Shown here one piece after another: positions 49,713 through 61,096 of a DNA stretch of 64,000 bases. The stretch is from Myxocyprinus asiaticus (taxonomy: Eukaryota > Chordata > Actinopteri > Cypriniformes > Catostomidae). Below the pieces are notes generated by a model that ran no database searches, had not been told where the DNA came from, and saw nothing but the letters and a program-made list of their open reading frames with translations. The first letter of the stretch is position 1; each line of letters opens with the position of its first letter. A program made the translations under genes and the position numbers. The stretch spans positions 25,082,744-25,146,743 of the forward strand of contig NC_059349.1 of NCBI RefSeq assembly GCF_019703515.2, written 5' to 3'.

Positions 49713-51245
49713 TTAAAGGGATAGTTCACCCAAAAATATTTTTTAAATTAAAAATCATTTACTCACCCTCATACCATCCCAGATGTGTATGACTTTCTTT
49801 CTTATGCTGAACACAAACAAAGATTTTTAGAAGAATCTCTCAGCACTGTAGATCCTTACAATGAAAGTGAATGGTGGTCCAAAAAGCACATAAAGGCAGC
49901 ATAAAAGTAATTCATACGACTGCAGTGGCTAAATCCATATCTTCTGAAGTGATAAGATAGGTGTGGGCAATGGCGTAGATTTGGTTTGAACATGGGTGGT
50001 CCAAATGTAGATCTGGATGAGGGTGGGGGTTGTAATGTTTCATTACAACACATTCCACATTGCATAATAACAGTTCAAATTAACGCACAGATAAATAGAA
50101 AATTTGATCTTTGCATTACTTTCAGAAAATTACAGTTCTTACATGCTCATCTGAAATGCCTATCTGTTTATTTTCAGGTTTTCTAAATTCATATGAAAGT
50201 TTTGTGTGGGTAACATACCTACATACCGAAATCGCACATACTGTCAGCAACTGACTGTGTCTTCTGAGAAACAAAGTTGTATTCCTGCATGGGGTGCTTG
50301 ACGCTCTGAAAACCGAATCCTCCATGCATCCGCATTAAAATTTTAGAATGTTTTATATCCCTTTGGAGACATTTTACAATGTATAGTAATTTTTAATAAA
50401 AACAGATAATTGCAAGGATTCATACCTGTGCATGGAAATCCACCCTTAGAATTATCTATAAAAGCACTTTTTAAAAATCCTTATCCAGTAAAAATAAACG
50501 GCTGTGATTGGCCCATCCTGACCAGTGCTGAGAAAAGTAACAGGTACCATGTGATACCGGCATCTATGCTAGAGGGGAATTGCGCGACACTAGATGGGCG
50601 ATAACAACTCGTACAACGGAGGGGGGACTTCAGTTTTTTGTCTGATTATGACAAACTCACAGTCAAACAATTGCAAGGTATCACATACTAAATTATTTTC
50701 AGCCTTGAAAATAAAATAAAATAAACAAGGACAGGTGCATGACCTCTTCACAACTTTGAGGGGTGACGTGTTCCCCCCTTTCCATCCCCCCAATTCTATG
50801 CCAATGTGTATGGGTGAGAAACAGATAAATATTTAAGTCATTTTTTACTATAAATTCTCCCCGCTGCCCAGTAGGTGGCGATATGCACAAAGAATTTGAA
50901 TTGCCATAAACAAAAGAATGTGAAAGTGAAAGTAGAGATTTAAAGTAAAAAAAGGACTTAAATATTGATCTGTTTCTCACCCACATCTATTATATCACTT
51001 TTGGAGATATGGATTTAACCACTGGAGTCATATGGATTACTTTGATGCTGACTTTATGTGCTTTTTGGACCTTCAAAGTTCTGTCCACAGTTCAATTGCA
51101 TTGTATGGACCTACAGAACTGAAATATTCTACTAAAAATCTTCGTTTGTGTTCAGCAGAAGAAAGAAAGGCATTAACTTCTGGAATGGCATGATGGTGAG
51201 TAAAAAATGAGAGAATTTTCCTTTTTGGGTGAACTATCCCTTTAA
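49713..51245. mobile_element. TTAA fold-back MITE (copy e) with nested insertion
   Basis: TTAAAGGGATAGTTCACCCA at the left and GGGTGAACTATCCCTTTAA at the right. The left arm is cut at 49967 and resumes at 50807 (TGTATGGGTGAGAAACAGAT), so an 839-bp insert separates it from the rest. Confidence 0.88.
49968..50806. mobile_element. Non-autonomous element nested in copy e
   Basis: Ends CAATGGCGTAGATTTGG and CCAATTCTATGCCAATG are imperfect 17-bp inverted repeats (14 of 17 match). The flanks GGTGTGGG and TGTATGGG could be a diverged 8-bp target duplication, which would suggest hAT. No ORF of note. Confidence 0.7.
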
Positions 51246-52550
51246 GATAATTACTTGAATATTCCTTAGAGTGGGATCACACGCTTCCTTTGTCTAATCC
51301 CTAGCAACATTAAACAGCAGATGGATATTTGTGATGCCAGGCATAAGAGATCTAAACACACCTGTCTGAGCTTTAGGGTATTAAATGGATATTTTGCTCA
51401 TTTTTTCTCTGCACACTTCCAGACTGATTTTGCAGGTGTGTGTGTGAGACACGATCTGAAAAGTTTGTTGAACAACTTTGTGTTGCCCTTAACATTGGTT
51501 GGGATGAAATCCCAAACTCGTGACTCAGATATGTAGCTTTCTTCTCACATTTCACGTGAAAAATATAAAAACAAAACTATACTGTAAAAAAACTGTACCC
51601 TTGAAATGCTATCCCTTTACTTTTTCATAAACACGGCTGTGAAAAGAAAGAAAGAATGTGTTAACAGATTAATTGATTGATGACAATACGTGTATTTTTA
51701 GACCAATTAGGACAAGAGCCAAAATAGATGCTGGTACATTCTCCCTGCCAAGTCTAGACCAGAGGTAGCAATCGGTTATGTGAATAGCTGCGGAAAACGT
51801 GCCTATCTTCGAAAAACATATTCGTTGTCCTCTGTGTGGAAAACAAGAGATGGGGTCATGCAGGAAGTTTTCCAAACAAAATAAAATATTTGGATACCCA
51901 CAGATGGATCAAATAATAGTTTAGTAAATATTACATAACAAGATAGTTGGGGTTCTTAATATGGCTGCCATAGAAATGCCCAATATTGTGTATAATGACA
52001 CTGATGTTATATAAGACGACTGGTGGCTTTGTCCTGTTTTGGGCGATGTTATATATCTCGATTCATTTAGCATTACCAACAATCTAATACCAACATATAC
52101 TGTTTCATGTGTTCCTCAGTGCTCCCATTACTGTTCTTTTTGTACATATAGAAGATATTTATCCACTTCAAACTTTCTAATATTATTAACTTTGTTTTTA
52201 CATACTCTGTGTCTGTATCTTGTTTTGTGCAATTGTCTATGTTGATATATTGTTCTGCAATCTGAGCCTCGTCTGATGCATTTCAATGCACGGTAAACCC
52301 TGAGTAAACTCTGCAAATGATAAATAAACTTGACTGGACTTGACTACATACATGAAAACATTTGAAAACCTTTTTCTTCATAAAATAATAACTCCTGTTT
52401 ATAGCTTTTTGTAATGGCCACAGATGGAACAAAGGGATTTTAGCTGCCTATTTATGAGTTTAGTCAATGAAATATGAGGAGGTCAATAAAAACACTTAAT
52501 TTGATCCAGAAGGTAGTGATGGATGTTCAGACAGATGGCGAGAAATTATT
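51246..52550. other. Non-coding, no gene seen
   Basis: AT-rich DNA without recognised exon or element. Confidence 0.5.
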
Positions 52551-52742
52551 ATTATTTTTTTTTACATTTTATGCATTTGGCAGATGCTTTTATCCAAAGC
52601 GACTTAAAGTGCACTTATTACAGGGACAATCCCTCTGGAGCAACCTGGAGTTAATTGCCTTGCTCAAGGACACAATGGTGGTGGCTGTGGGGATCGAACC
52701 GGCAACATTCTGCTTACCAATTCTGCACTTTAGCCCACTACT
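52551..52742 (-). mobile_element. tRNA-related SINE
   Basis: Minus strand: B-box-like GGTTCGATCC (plus strand GGATCGAACC, 52691-52700). The body contains the conserved CTTTATCCAAAGCGACTT-type sequence (plus 52588-52606) and CAAGGCAATTAACTCCAGG. It ends in a T/A-rich tail at 52553-52562. Family known from many teleosts. Confidence 0.7.
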
Positions 52743-53111
52743 TCAAGAGACAAATCTAATACAAATCACAAAAGTAAATGTTAAGGAATAAAGGCATTTA
52801 AAAGTGTCATGAAACCCCCCTAGTTCAGCACCAGTTGTTTACAAAAAAGGGTCATTAAATGGGTGTGAAAAGGTGTCGGGGTGGGGTGGTTGTCAAGCAC
52901 AACAATTCACCTGAATATCAAAACATGAGAGGAAACAAAAGCAAAAGAGTTTTGGGCCTCTTTACTTTATACCAATCATGGGACAAAAGTATGAATGTGA
53001 GAAGTTTGGAAATTATATACAGTAACAGTTTGCAAATCATAGATTCAGATATTTTGTACAAACTTTTAAGAATGAATTTAGAGCAGAGCAGACATTGCCA
53101 CCAAAACATCA
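52743..53111. other. Non-coding, no gene seen
   Basis: Nothing recognised before the DIRS-type relic. Confidence 0.45.
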
Positions 53112-53437
53112 TGGTTACTTTTGTAACCTCCATTCCCTGATGGAGGGAATGAGACGTTGTGTCGATGTAGTGACACTAGGGGTCACTCTTGGGAGCCCCA
53201 AACACCTCTGCTTTTTTGAAAAAAGGCCAATGAGAAGTGGCGAGTGGAATTTGCATGCCACTCCCCCAGACATACGGGTATAAAAGGAGCTAGTATGCAA
53301 CCACTCATTCAGGTTTTGTGCTGAGGAGCCAAGACCAGGTCCTGGCCATTTCAGCGGATAGTTCAGCGTTGTGGCAAGAGGGACACAGCGTCTCATTCCC
53401 TCCATCAGGGAACGGAGGTTATGAAAGTAACCATGAC
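53112..53437. repeat. Fold-back terminal block, left, DIRS relic 2
   Basis: About 325 bp whose two ends are themselves inverted: CCCTGATGGAGGGAATGAGA at 53136-53155 against TCTCATTCCCTCCATCAGGG at 53391-53410. It contains the TATAAAAGG motif at 53279-53287, a possible promoter for leftward or rightward transcription. Confidence 0.85.
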
Positions 53438-54397
53438 GTTCCCTATCTGTCACTCACTCGACATTGTGTCGATGTAATGACGATAGGGGTCCCTAGACAA
53501 AATGCCACAACTATCTGACCTGTGTTACGTGAACTGGCGGTGTGTGACGGGCAGACTGCTGTGTGCTTCGTAGCCAGCACACCAGGCCGTCACGTAACCT
53601 CCCCCAACACTCTTATGAGCGTCGAACGGTCCTTCAGGAACAAGTTGACTGCCCAACGATAGGGACAGGCTAGCCCAGCCGAGACCTCTTTTCCTCTCTT
53701 TTCTCCCCAGAAAGAGTGGAATTTGTTAACTGACTGGGAGCCATAAGTGTCTGCATCGGGGGGTGTCCCTCCCAAGGGGGAAGACACTGCAGAGACCACA
53801 CCCTGCCCAAAAGGGGGGGGGGGGGTATTTTGAGTAGAATACGTCAGATGGTCTTACAGAGTCTTGTCGGAAATATGTCATATGGAGAGGTCCCATGGTA
53901 GGTCCTACCCGAGGGGGGAGGAGTTTCTACAAAGCATGGCAACCAGGGGCAGAGGGGCCTCTGCCCAAGGAAGATCCAGTTTACCGACAGGGAAACAATT
54001 TTGTGGAAGATTTCATATGGGGTCGCCTTCGGGGTACCAGCACATGTGGAGCACCTACCTCAGTACAGCGAGTTTCTCCGCAAACTCAACTGCCAGAGGG
54101 CTAAGGAGGAAAGTCATCCAGGGATCACAGTCTGTGAACACGACTGGGAGTCAAGAGCGCACATCTTCAACTCAAGGGAGGGGAAAGGCGCTATGCGCAA
54201 GCGGTACACCCGGCCAACTGTCTTGGAACTTACCTGCTCGTGCCTGCCAATACACGGGACGAGACCAGCTCAACCCGGAGATTGTAGAACCTCGCAAAGG
54301 TGTTGGGTGTTGCCCAGCCCGTTGCTCTGCAGATGTCTGCCAAAGAGGCGCCACTGGCCAGGGCCCAGGAGGCCACCACACTCCTGGTAGAGTGGGC

Positions 54398-55087
54398 TCA
54401 TAACCCCGCAAGGGGTGGCACGTCCTGAGCCTTATATGCCATCGCGATGGCGTCAATGACCCAGTGGGCGATCCTCTGTTTGGAGACAGCGCTTCCTTTC
54501 CGCTGTCCACCAAAGCAGACAAAGAGCTGCTCGGAGCTTCTAAAGCTCTGTGTGCGATCCAAATAGATGCGTAAAGCTCGCACCGGACACAGCAACGCCA
54601 AGGCTGGGTCTGCCTCCTCCTGGGGCAGCGCTTGCAGGTTCACCACCTGATCCCTAAAAGGGGTCATGGGAACCTTGGGCACATAGCCCTGTCGGGGTCT
54701 CAGGATCACGTGAGAGTAACCCGGACCAAACTCCAGGCACGATTCGCTGACAGAGAACGCCTGAAGGTCCCCTACCCTTTTGATGGAAGTGAACACAGTC
54801 AGGAGGGCAGTCTTCAAAGAGAGTGCCTTAAGCTCAGCTGACTCCAGGGGCTCAAAGGGAGCTCCCTGTAGACCCCGATGGACTACAGAGAGGTCCCACG
54901 AGGGGATGAGGCGTGGTCCGGAGGGAATCAACCTCCTAGCGCCTCTCAGGAATTTGATGATCAAGTCGTGCTTCCCCAAGTACTTACCATCTACTGCATC
55001 GTGATGAGCTGAAATAGCGGCTACATACACCTTCAGGGTGGAGGGGGACAGCCACCCCTCCAGCCTCTCCTGCAGGAAAGAAAGCAT
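54398..55087 (-). pseudogene. DIRS tyrosine recombinase (C-terminal gene), truncated
   Basis: 229-residue minus frame: LSPSTLKVYVAAISAHHDAV is the SAM-like core-binding start, KHDLIIKFLRGARRLIPSGP and LKTALLTVFTSIKRVGDLQA follow (the catalytic Arg region, KRVGD), then LCPVRALRIYLDRTQSFRSS and SKQRIAHWVIDAIAMAYKAQ. It ends at PPLAGL before the H-x-x-R motif and active-site Tyr. Those residues are therefore absent from the frame; plus-strand sequence below 54398 shows GTGAGCCCTACCAGG-like decay. Assigned to the YR of DIRS elements by these motifs. Confidence 0.85.
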
Positions 55088-55089
55088 CT

Positions 55090-55909
55090 CTGGGGGTCTT
55101 CGCGTCGGGAAATCACCACTTAGTGAACAGACGCTATTTCAAGACATACAGGCGCCTCATAGAGGGAGCCCTAGCCTTAGTGATCGTGTCTACCACCGCC
55201 ACTTAGGTCTTCCTCGTCCTGCCAAGGGGCCAGACGTGGAGATTCCAGAGGTCTGTTCACGGGTGCCAGGTGGTGCCCCGTCCCTGAGAAAGAAGGTCCT
55301 TCCTCAGGGGAATTCGCCGTGGGGGGCTGTCGCGAGGAGCGTGAGATCCGAGAACCACGTCTGGGTGGGCCAGTAGGGTGCTACTAGGATGACCTGCTCC
55401 TCGTCCTCCCTGACCTTGCACAAGGTCTGTGCAAGTAGGCTCACTGGTGGAAGCGCGTATTTGCATAGTCCAGGGGGCCAGCTGTGTGCCAGCGCATCTA
55501 TACCGAGGGGTGCCTCGGTCAGGGTCTACCAAAGCGGGCAGTGGGAGGATTCCTGGGAAGCAAACAGGTCAACCTGTGCTCGACCGAATCGACTCCAAAT
55601 CAGCTGGACCACCTGAGGGTGGAGTCTCCACTCTCCCCTGAGGTAACCTGACGTGACAGCGTGTCCACTGCGGTGTTGAGATCGCCCAGGATGTGAGTGG
55701 CTCATAGCGACTTGAGGCGCTGCTGACTCCAGAGGAGCAGACGGTGGCGAGTTGTGACATGCAACGGGAGCGTAGACCGCCTTGATGTATTCCACTCCAA
55801 ACCCCCCCCCCCCTTTGGGCGGGGTGTGGTCTCCACGGTGTCTTCCCCTTGGGAAGGACACCCCCCGACGCAGACACTTATGGCTTATGTTATTAGCACA
55901 AGTTATCAA
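55090..55909 (-). pseudogene. DIRS RNase H region, frameshifted
   Basis: Minus frames 55909-55526 and 55532-55257 together read GEWRLHPQVVQLIWSRFGRAQVDLFASQ (split here by frame), SQESSHCPLW and IPLRKDLLSQGRGTTWHP, the RNase-H-proximal and linker sequence that precedes the recombinase in fish DIRS elements. Upstream parts are lost into the inverted repeat. Confidence 0.75.
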
Positions 55910-56164
55910 ATTCCACTCTTTTTGGGGAGAAAAGAGAGGGAAAAGAGGCCTTGGCTGGGCTAGTCTGTCCCTATAGTTGGGCAGTCGACTTGTTCCTGAT
56001 GGACCGTTCGACGCTCATAAGAGCGTTGGGGGAGGTTACGTGATGGCCTGGTGCGCTGGCTACGAGGCACACAGCAGTCTGCCCATCACACGCCGCCAGT
56101 TCACGCAACACAGTTCAGCTAGTTGTGAGTGACAGATAGGGAACGTCCTGGTTACTTTCGGAAC

Positions 56165-56490
56165 ATCCTGGTTACTTTCGTAACCTCCGTTCCCTGATGG
56201 AGGGAATGAGACGTTGTGTCCCTTCTGCCACAACGCTGAACTACCCGCTGAAATGGCCGGGACCTGGTCTCGGCTCCTCAGCACAAAACCTGAATGAGTG
56301 GTTGCATACCAGCTCCTTTTATACCCGTATGTCCGGGGTAGTGGCATGCAAATTCCACTCGCCAATTCTCATTGGCCTTTTTTCAAAAAAGCAGAGGTGT
56401 TTGGGGCTCCCAAGAGTGACCCCTAGTGTCACTACATCGACACAACGTCTCATTCCCTCCATCAGGGAACGGAGGTTACAAAAGTAACCA
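56165..56490. repeat. Fold-back terminal block, right, DIRS relic 2
   Basis: Inverted partner of the left block; it again has its own inverted ends (TTCCCTGATGGAGGGAATGA at 56190-56209 and TCATTCCCTCCATCAGGGAA at 56450-56469) and the complementary TATA motif (CCTTTTATA, 56316-56324). Confidence 0.85.
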
Positions 56491-56504
56491 GGACGATAAT
56501 ATGA

Positions 56505-56775
56505 TATGCAAACACTTTACAATAAAGTTGTACACATTAACATTATGCATCACGAACTAATGAAGAACAGTATATTTTATTGCATTTATTAATCTTGGTC
56601 AATGTAAATGTGTAAATCTACAATTGTTTATTAACTAATGTTAAGATTTACTACATTTATATTAACATAACTTTTAATGTTTAAAATCTACTAGTGTATG
56701 TTGGAATTAACATTAACCAATATTAATAAGTGCTGTAAGTGTTTGTTCAAATACAATGTTATTGTTAAGTGTTAC
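56505..56775. mobile_element. Non-autonomous DNA element (solo)
   Basis: AACACTTTACAATAAAGTTG at the left and TGTTATTGTTAAGTGTTACA at the right, the family that brackets 46991-47845 but without an insert. Confidence 0.7.
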
Positions 56776-57960
56776 AGATAATATTTAGTGGTGTAACGGA
56801 TAAATAAAAAACAAACTACTCAAACTTAATATAAACTGAAAATAGAAATTTTCAAAAAATACAAACGAATCAAAAACTAGTTATGCGCCAATTAAAACTA
56901 AAACAAAACTGAAAAATAAACATAAATGTTAAAATAAAAACTAGTAAAATTTCCAAATTTCTGATAAGCCACATGGTGGATTCACAGATGATTTCAATGG
57001 CTAGGATGTCTGATATACCTGGAGAAAGATAACCATTAGCATTTCCATTTATCTCAATGGCAGTTGACCTACTGTCACATGCAACCCTGGAAGTATGCAA
57101 CCTGAATGCTGCCATTTTTACCTCATGGGCACTCAATTCAAGAAAATTATTCAGTATAAAGTATATACCTGCTCTATATTAGAACTCCTTGCAGCAGAAA
57201 AAGAAAAGCATAAGTCCGTTTCACTATGTCACTGGTGAAATATCTACTACAATATAATGCAATTTTAGGGATTTATGGTGCTTTTTTATCAGAAAACATG
57301 GCTACTTTGAATAGATGTCAATGTAAAAACATGCTTTTTGAAAGCTTAATGGCATAGTTACAGCATCTATCAGTTGCTGGGGTTTTTAAACAGTTTAAAC
57401 AATGGTTAGATGTCATGTGATTAGACTGAACATAGTATTGTTCCAATTGTAAATACCTTTGCCTTAGTGAATAATGAGTGTCGATGTGGTTTTTTAATAC
57501 TTTCCAACTGACCTAAGAGAACCTGCCCTCCAGGTATGAGTACAGCTGGGAGAATGACACCACAGAGACAACAATTGTTGATTAATGTATCCTGTACAAC
57601 TTCTGTCACGCAGCACAGGTCTTCCCAAATGTCTAAAAATCTTTGTAATGAATTTGTAATTAGGTTCTCCAGACACTCCCTTACATTAACTTTCTCTAGT
57701 CCGTGACTTCAACTTACAGCTGAGTGATACTCCAGAGCTTATGAGACTACAGGAACATGGATGAGTTGTCAAGCCAAACATACAGTATAATGCAATAATA
57801 TTATAATTATTATAAAAGGTCCCTGTAGATAATGTACAGAATCATGTCCAGTTGATGTTCATGTACATAAAGTATTTTTATTAGTGTATGATAAATGAGT
57901 TTTAATAAGGACATGTATGTGTAAAGCACTATTTGTTGTGCTTATCAAGTTTCTGTCAAT
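56776..57960. other. Non-coding, no gene seen
   Basis: AT-rich DNA without recognised exon or element. Confidence 0.5.
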
Positions 57961-58215
57961 TCAAGGAATAGCTCACCCAAAACTGAAAATGTTGAAAATA
58001 ATTTACTTGCCCCCTTGTCATTCCAACCCGGTATGCTTTTGTTTATTCCATGATATGCAAAAGTAGACCTTTGTCAGAATGTTTGACCAGCTATTTTCCA
58101 TACAGTGAAAGTGGATGGTGATTTTAAATGCCAAGCGGCAAAATAAATAAATAAATAAAAACACTATAAAGTGTCATAAAAGTAGTCCAAGTAGTTTTTG
58201 GGGGTAGTATTCCTT
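57961..58215. mobile_element. Partial TTAA fold-back MITE
   Basis: Begins AAGGAATAGCTCACCCAAAA and carries a diverged left arm (TTTACTTGCCCCCTTGTCATT), then a short ATAA run. The inverted arm is not found. Confidence 0.6.
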
Positions 58216-59105
58216 TCAAATATTGTCATACAATTTCACTTACAGATATTGCAGATCAAAATGTATTTTAAAACTTAACCCTACCTTGACAGCATGACAT
58301 GAATGTGTACTATACACCAAAACCTTTCATTGCTTTATTGCATTTCTGAGACTCACTTAAGGCAAGCAGTCCAATGTTTGAAGAACATTTTAATATATGA
58401 GGTATCATAAATGTCTGTATTTCCCTAAAATGTTGGCATGTCAAGTACAGAAATCCCTATAAATACACAGACAAATCTATAGACTCATACATACACACAT
58501 AAATCAATTACTGGAAGCATTCAAAGCACCATATTGGCATCTGAGCCCCTTTGGGGAATGTCCAGGGACACTAATTAAACAAATTGAAATGTCCCAATTC
58601 TACTGTGGCTGAACTGTGTTACCACAGACCTGTCAACCCTTGCACTTGGGTCAGCACGTGTGACCCCATATTTTCTCCACCAGCAGGTCCTTTGTCTCTG
58701 CAATCAATGTGGGAAACTTTTTTGTAACAAAAAATCCTATTAAAAAAGAGACTTGTGGCTGATGCACACAATGATCTGTTGGGAATGAAAGGTTTTCTTA
58801 TAGCTTTCTTGTTTCTTCAACTGCCCCAAAATTCAGAGCCCTGTCGCTTATTCACTGCTGTCTGAATGCCTTTTATGCACACATTTGTCCTGCCCATTTA
58901 CAGCACATGTGCAACAAGCCAGTGACATTAATGGGTCGGTGCTAAATATGGCTCCACTTACTTATTCACTTATTTACAACATGGAGCTTTACTATGACTT
59001 GATAAATGAAGTAATGAACCATTTACAAGTCCATCAAGTGCATACCGAGAAAAGTAGGACAGGTATAATTGATCAAAAGCGGGTGCAATGTAATAAATGA
59101 CCTTA
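58216..59105. other. Non-coding, no gene seen
   Basis: No recognised exon or repeat end. Confidence 0.45.
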
Positions 59106-60453
59106 CAGGAATAGTTCACCCCAAAAAGGAAAATTCTGTCATCATTTAATCACCCTCATGTTGTTCCAAACCCATATGACTTTCTTTTTTTCTATAAAAC
59201 ACAAAAGGACATATTATGCAGAATGTTAGGCATTTTTCAAACCTGGCTCATTTGGAGCATTTGTTTAGAAATTCGAACCTGGTGCGTTTTCTCCCTGATT
59301 TCAGTTTGTTTTGGCATATATGAACATGGCAATCGCACCCGGATCCACACCAAAAGTATCGGTCCGAAACAACCTGGACGAGGTAGTCTTGGTTAGATTC
59401 CAAATGAACACTGGTGTGGTTCGCTTATGGTGAAAATGCAATCTGACCCAACGGACCAACGAACCAATCAATGTCCCTATGATAACTGTGAACATCTGAC
59501 AGTCATAATTCCTAAAGTAAGTTTTGTATGAAATGCAGTGGAATATTGGACATTTTACAACTCATATCCATCCGAGTGACAGATAATGTTTATTTGTAGC
59601 GCAACCTCTAATTGGAATGGGAATTCTGTTTCATGTGACAGCGTTTTGCATAACCGTGACATAAACAACTTAAAAAATGTTTACCAGTCGAAACATTGTT
59701 ACAGGTATACAATTATAACCAGTATGTCATTTATGAGCTAAATCCTGGAATAGCGCACAAACATTCTGACCAATGAGGACACGGTTTGACTTTTATTAAC
59801 ACACTTTTTGTCCGTTTTGAAATGTTGCCTTGTGAAAGCGAATGGAACCAAGAAGAAAATGCAACATTGTAAAATTTTAGGCTATGTTTTGGGATCAAAT
59901 CAGATGAGCTACAGGTCTGGAAATGCCTTTAGTTTCAGTGTAAGAGTTCTCAAAAAAAAAAATGGGAGCCGGTGTCACAGTCCACGTGTGTATTCTTTTA
60001 TTCTCAAGGCTTAACTCAACGTAGGCTTTCCAGCAAGAATTTCAATTTTCACACAGAGCTTCAATGATAACAGTCAACATAAACTCAATAATTATATTAT
60101 TCAAATGGCTTTTCAGCGTACAGCTTCGGTCTGGGCGTGTATGTGTGCATCTTGGACTCTCTCTCCCGGTCTGACATTCCGACGACCTTTTAAATCCCGT
60201 CTCCGCCATCACTGAACCAAGACACAGGTGTTTAGAGTCAATAATCACCAGATGATGGCTCTTACCGCTTCCTCTCTCCCCACTGACAGACACGACCGTG
60301 TCCCCCTCCACACTCAGTCACCATTCAAAATGAATGGTAACTAAGACTAACATTATGCCCAAGATCTCCATTTTGTGTTCCATGGAAAATCGAAAGTCAT
60401 ACTGCTTTGGAACAACACAAGAGTGAGTAAAACATGACAACATCTCTTTAAAT
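59106..60453. mobile_element. Fold-back MITE (copy f) split by other repeats
   Basis: The left arm (AGGAATAGTTCACCCCAAAA, CTCATGTTGTTCCAAACCC) stops near 59230. The right arm resumes at about 60318 (AATGAATGGTAACTAAGACT) and ends with TTGGAACAACACAAGAGTGA and CATCTCTTTAAA. Between them lie about 1.1 kb, including an hAT-like patch (59235-59480, CGCACCCGGATCC) and an LTR-like block on the minus strand (about 59955-60310, with AATAAAAG near its end). Confidence 0.7.
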
Positions 60454-60780
60454 ATCAGGTGTGGAATTTTAAATATTGTCTTTTTCACCTCCATTCATTT
60501 GAGCATTATTGCTACCATTTTATCTGCAGCATTCACCCTTCTTGTCCTGAGCACTGATTTGCACTGGTATATCATTTCTTTTTAAACCAGCCTGTCAGAA
60601 CACACCTTCTCTCCAGTATCACTCTAGTCCTTAGCTAAACTCCAGCCTGCCCCAGTTCTCTGCTCTTCTTCAAAGGCATCTTCAGAAAAGCCACATGTTA
60701 TTGTCTCCCTCAGCTGCTGTACATAGTTACCATATTTAACTACATATGTACTGTAGACAGTGCATCTAGTGTACTGTATA

Positions 60781-61005
60781 TATACACTCACTGAGCACTT
60801 TATTAAGAACACTATGGTCCTTATAAAGTGCCTGACGTGGTCTTTTGCTGTTATAGCCCATCCGACTCAAGGTTCGACATGTTGTGCATTCTGAAATGAT
60901 ATTCTGCTCACTACAATTGTACAGAGTGGTTATCTGAGTTACCGTAGCCTTTCTGTCAGCTCAAACCTGTCTGGCCATTCTCCATTGACCTCTCTCATCA
61001 ATCCT
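60781..61005. mobile_element. Tc1-type MITE fragment
   Basis: Starts TACACTCACTGAGCACTTTA and continues as the reverse orientation of the interior of the element at 2551-2996 (GCCCATCCGACTCAAGGTTC). It is shortened by internal deletion. Confidence 0.75.
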
Positions 61006-61009
61006 TTTT

Positions 61010-61096
61010 TTGTCTAATGCAATGACATTCAGACATTTTTAAACTGTGACTTAAGTGTCCAAAAGAGTCCAAAAACTTTTGGGGGCCACTGTATAC
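61010..61096. mobile_element. Tc1-type terminal fragment
   Basis: Ends AAAACTTTTGGGGGCCACTG next to TA, the terminus of another fish Tc1 family. The rest is lost. Confidence 0.5.

Larger units (their letters stand above)
53112..56490 (-). mobile_element. DIRS-type tyrosine-recombinase retrotransposon relic 2
   Basis: Inverted terminal regions of about 700 bp (53112-53825 and 55795-56490) start with the same TGGTTACTTTTGTAACCTCC read inward from each side. They carry complementary G and C homopolymers (53812-53825, 55804-55813) at their inner ends. Between them, minus-strand remnants of DIRS RNase H and tyrosine recombinase remain in the expected order. ORF1, reverse transcriptase and methylase-like parts are missing. 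Inverted repeats plus a tyrosine recombinase and no integrase define DIRS elements. Confidence 0.85.

Noticed and set aside
53864..54403. 179- and 129-codon plus-strand ORFs
   Set aside because: They lie antisense to, and beside, the DIRS recombinase relic and show no conserved motif in these frames.
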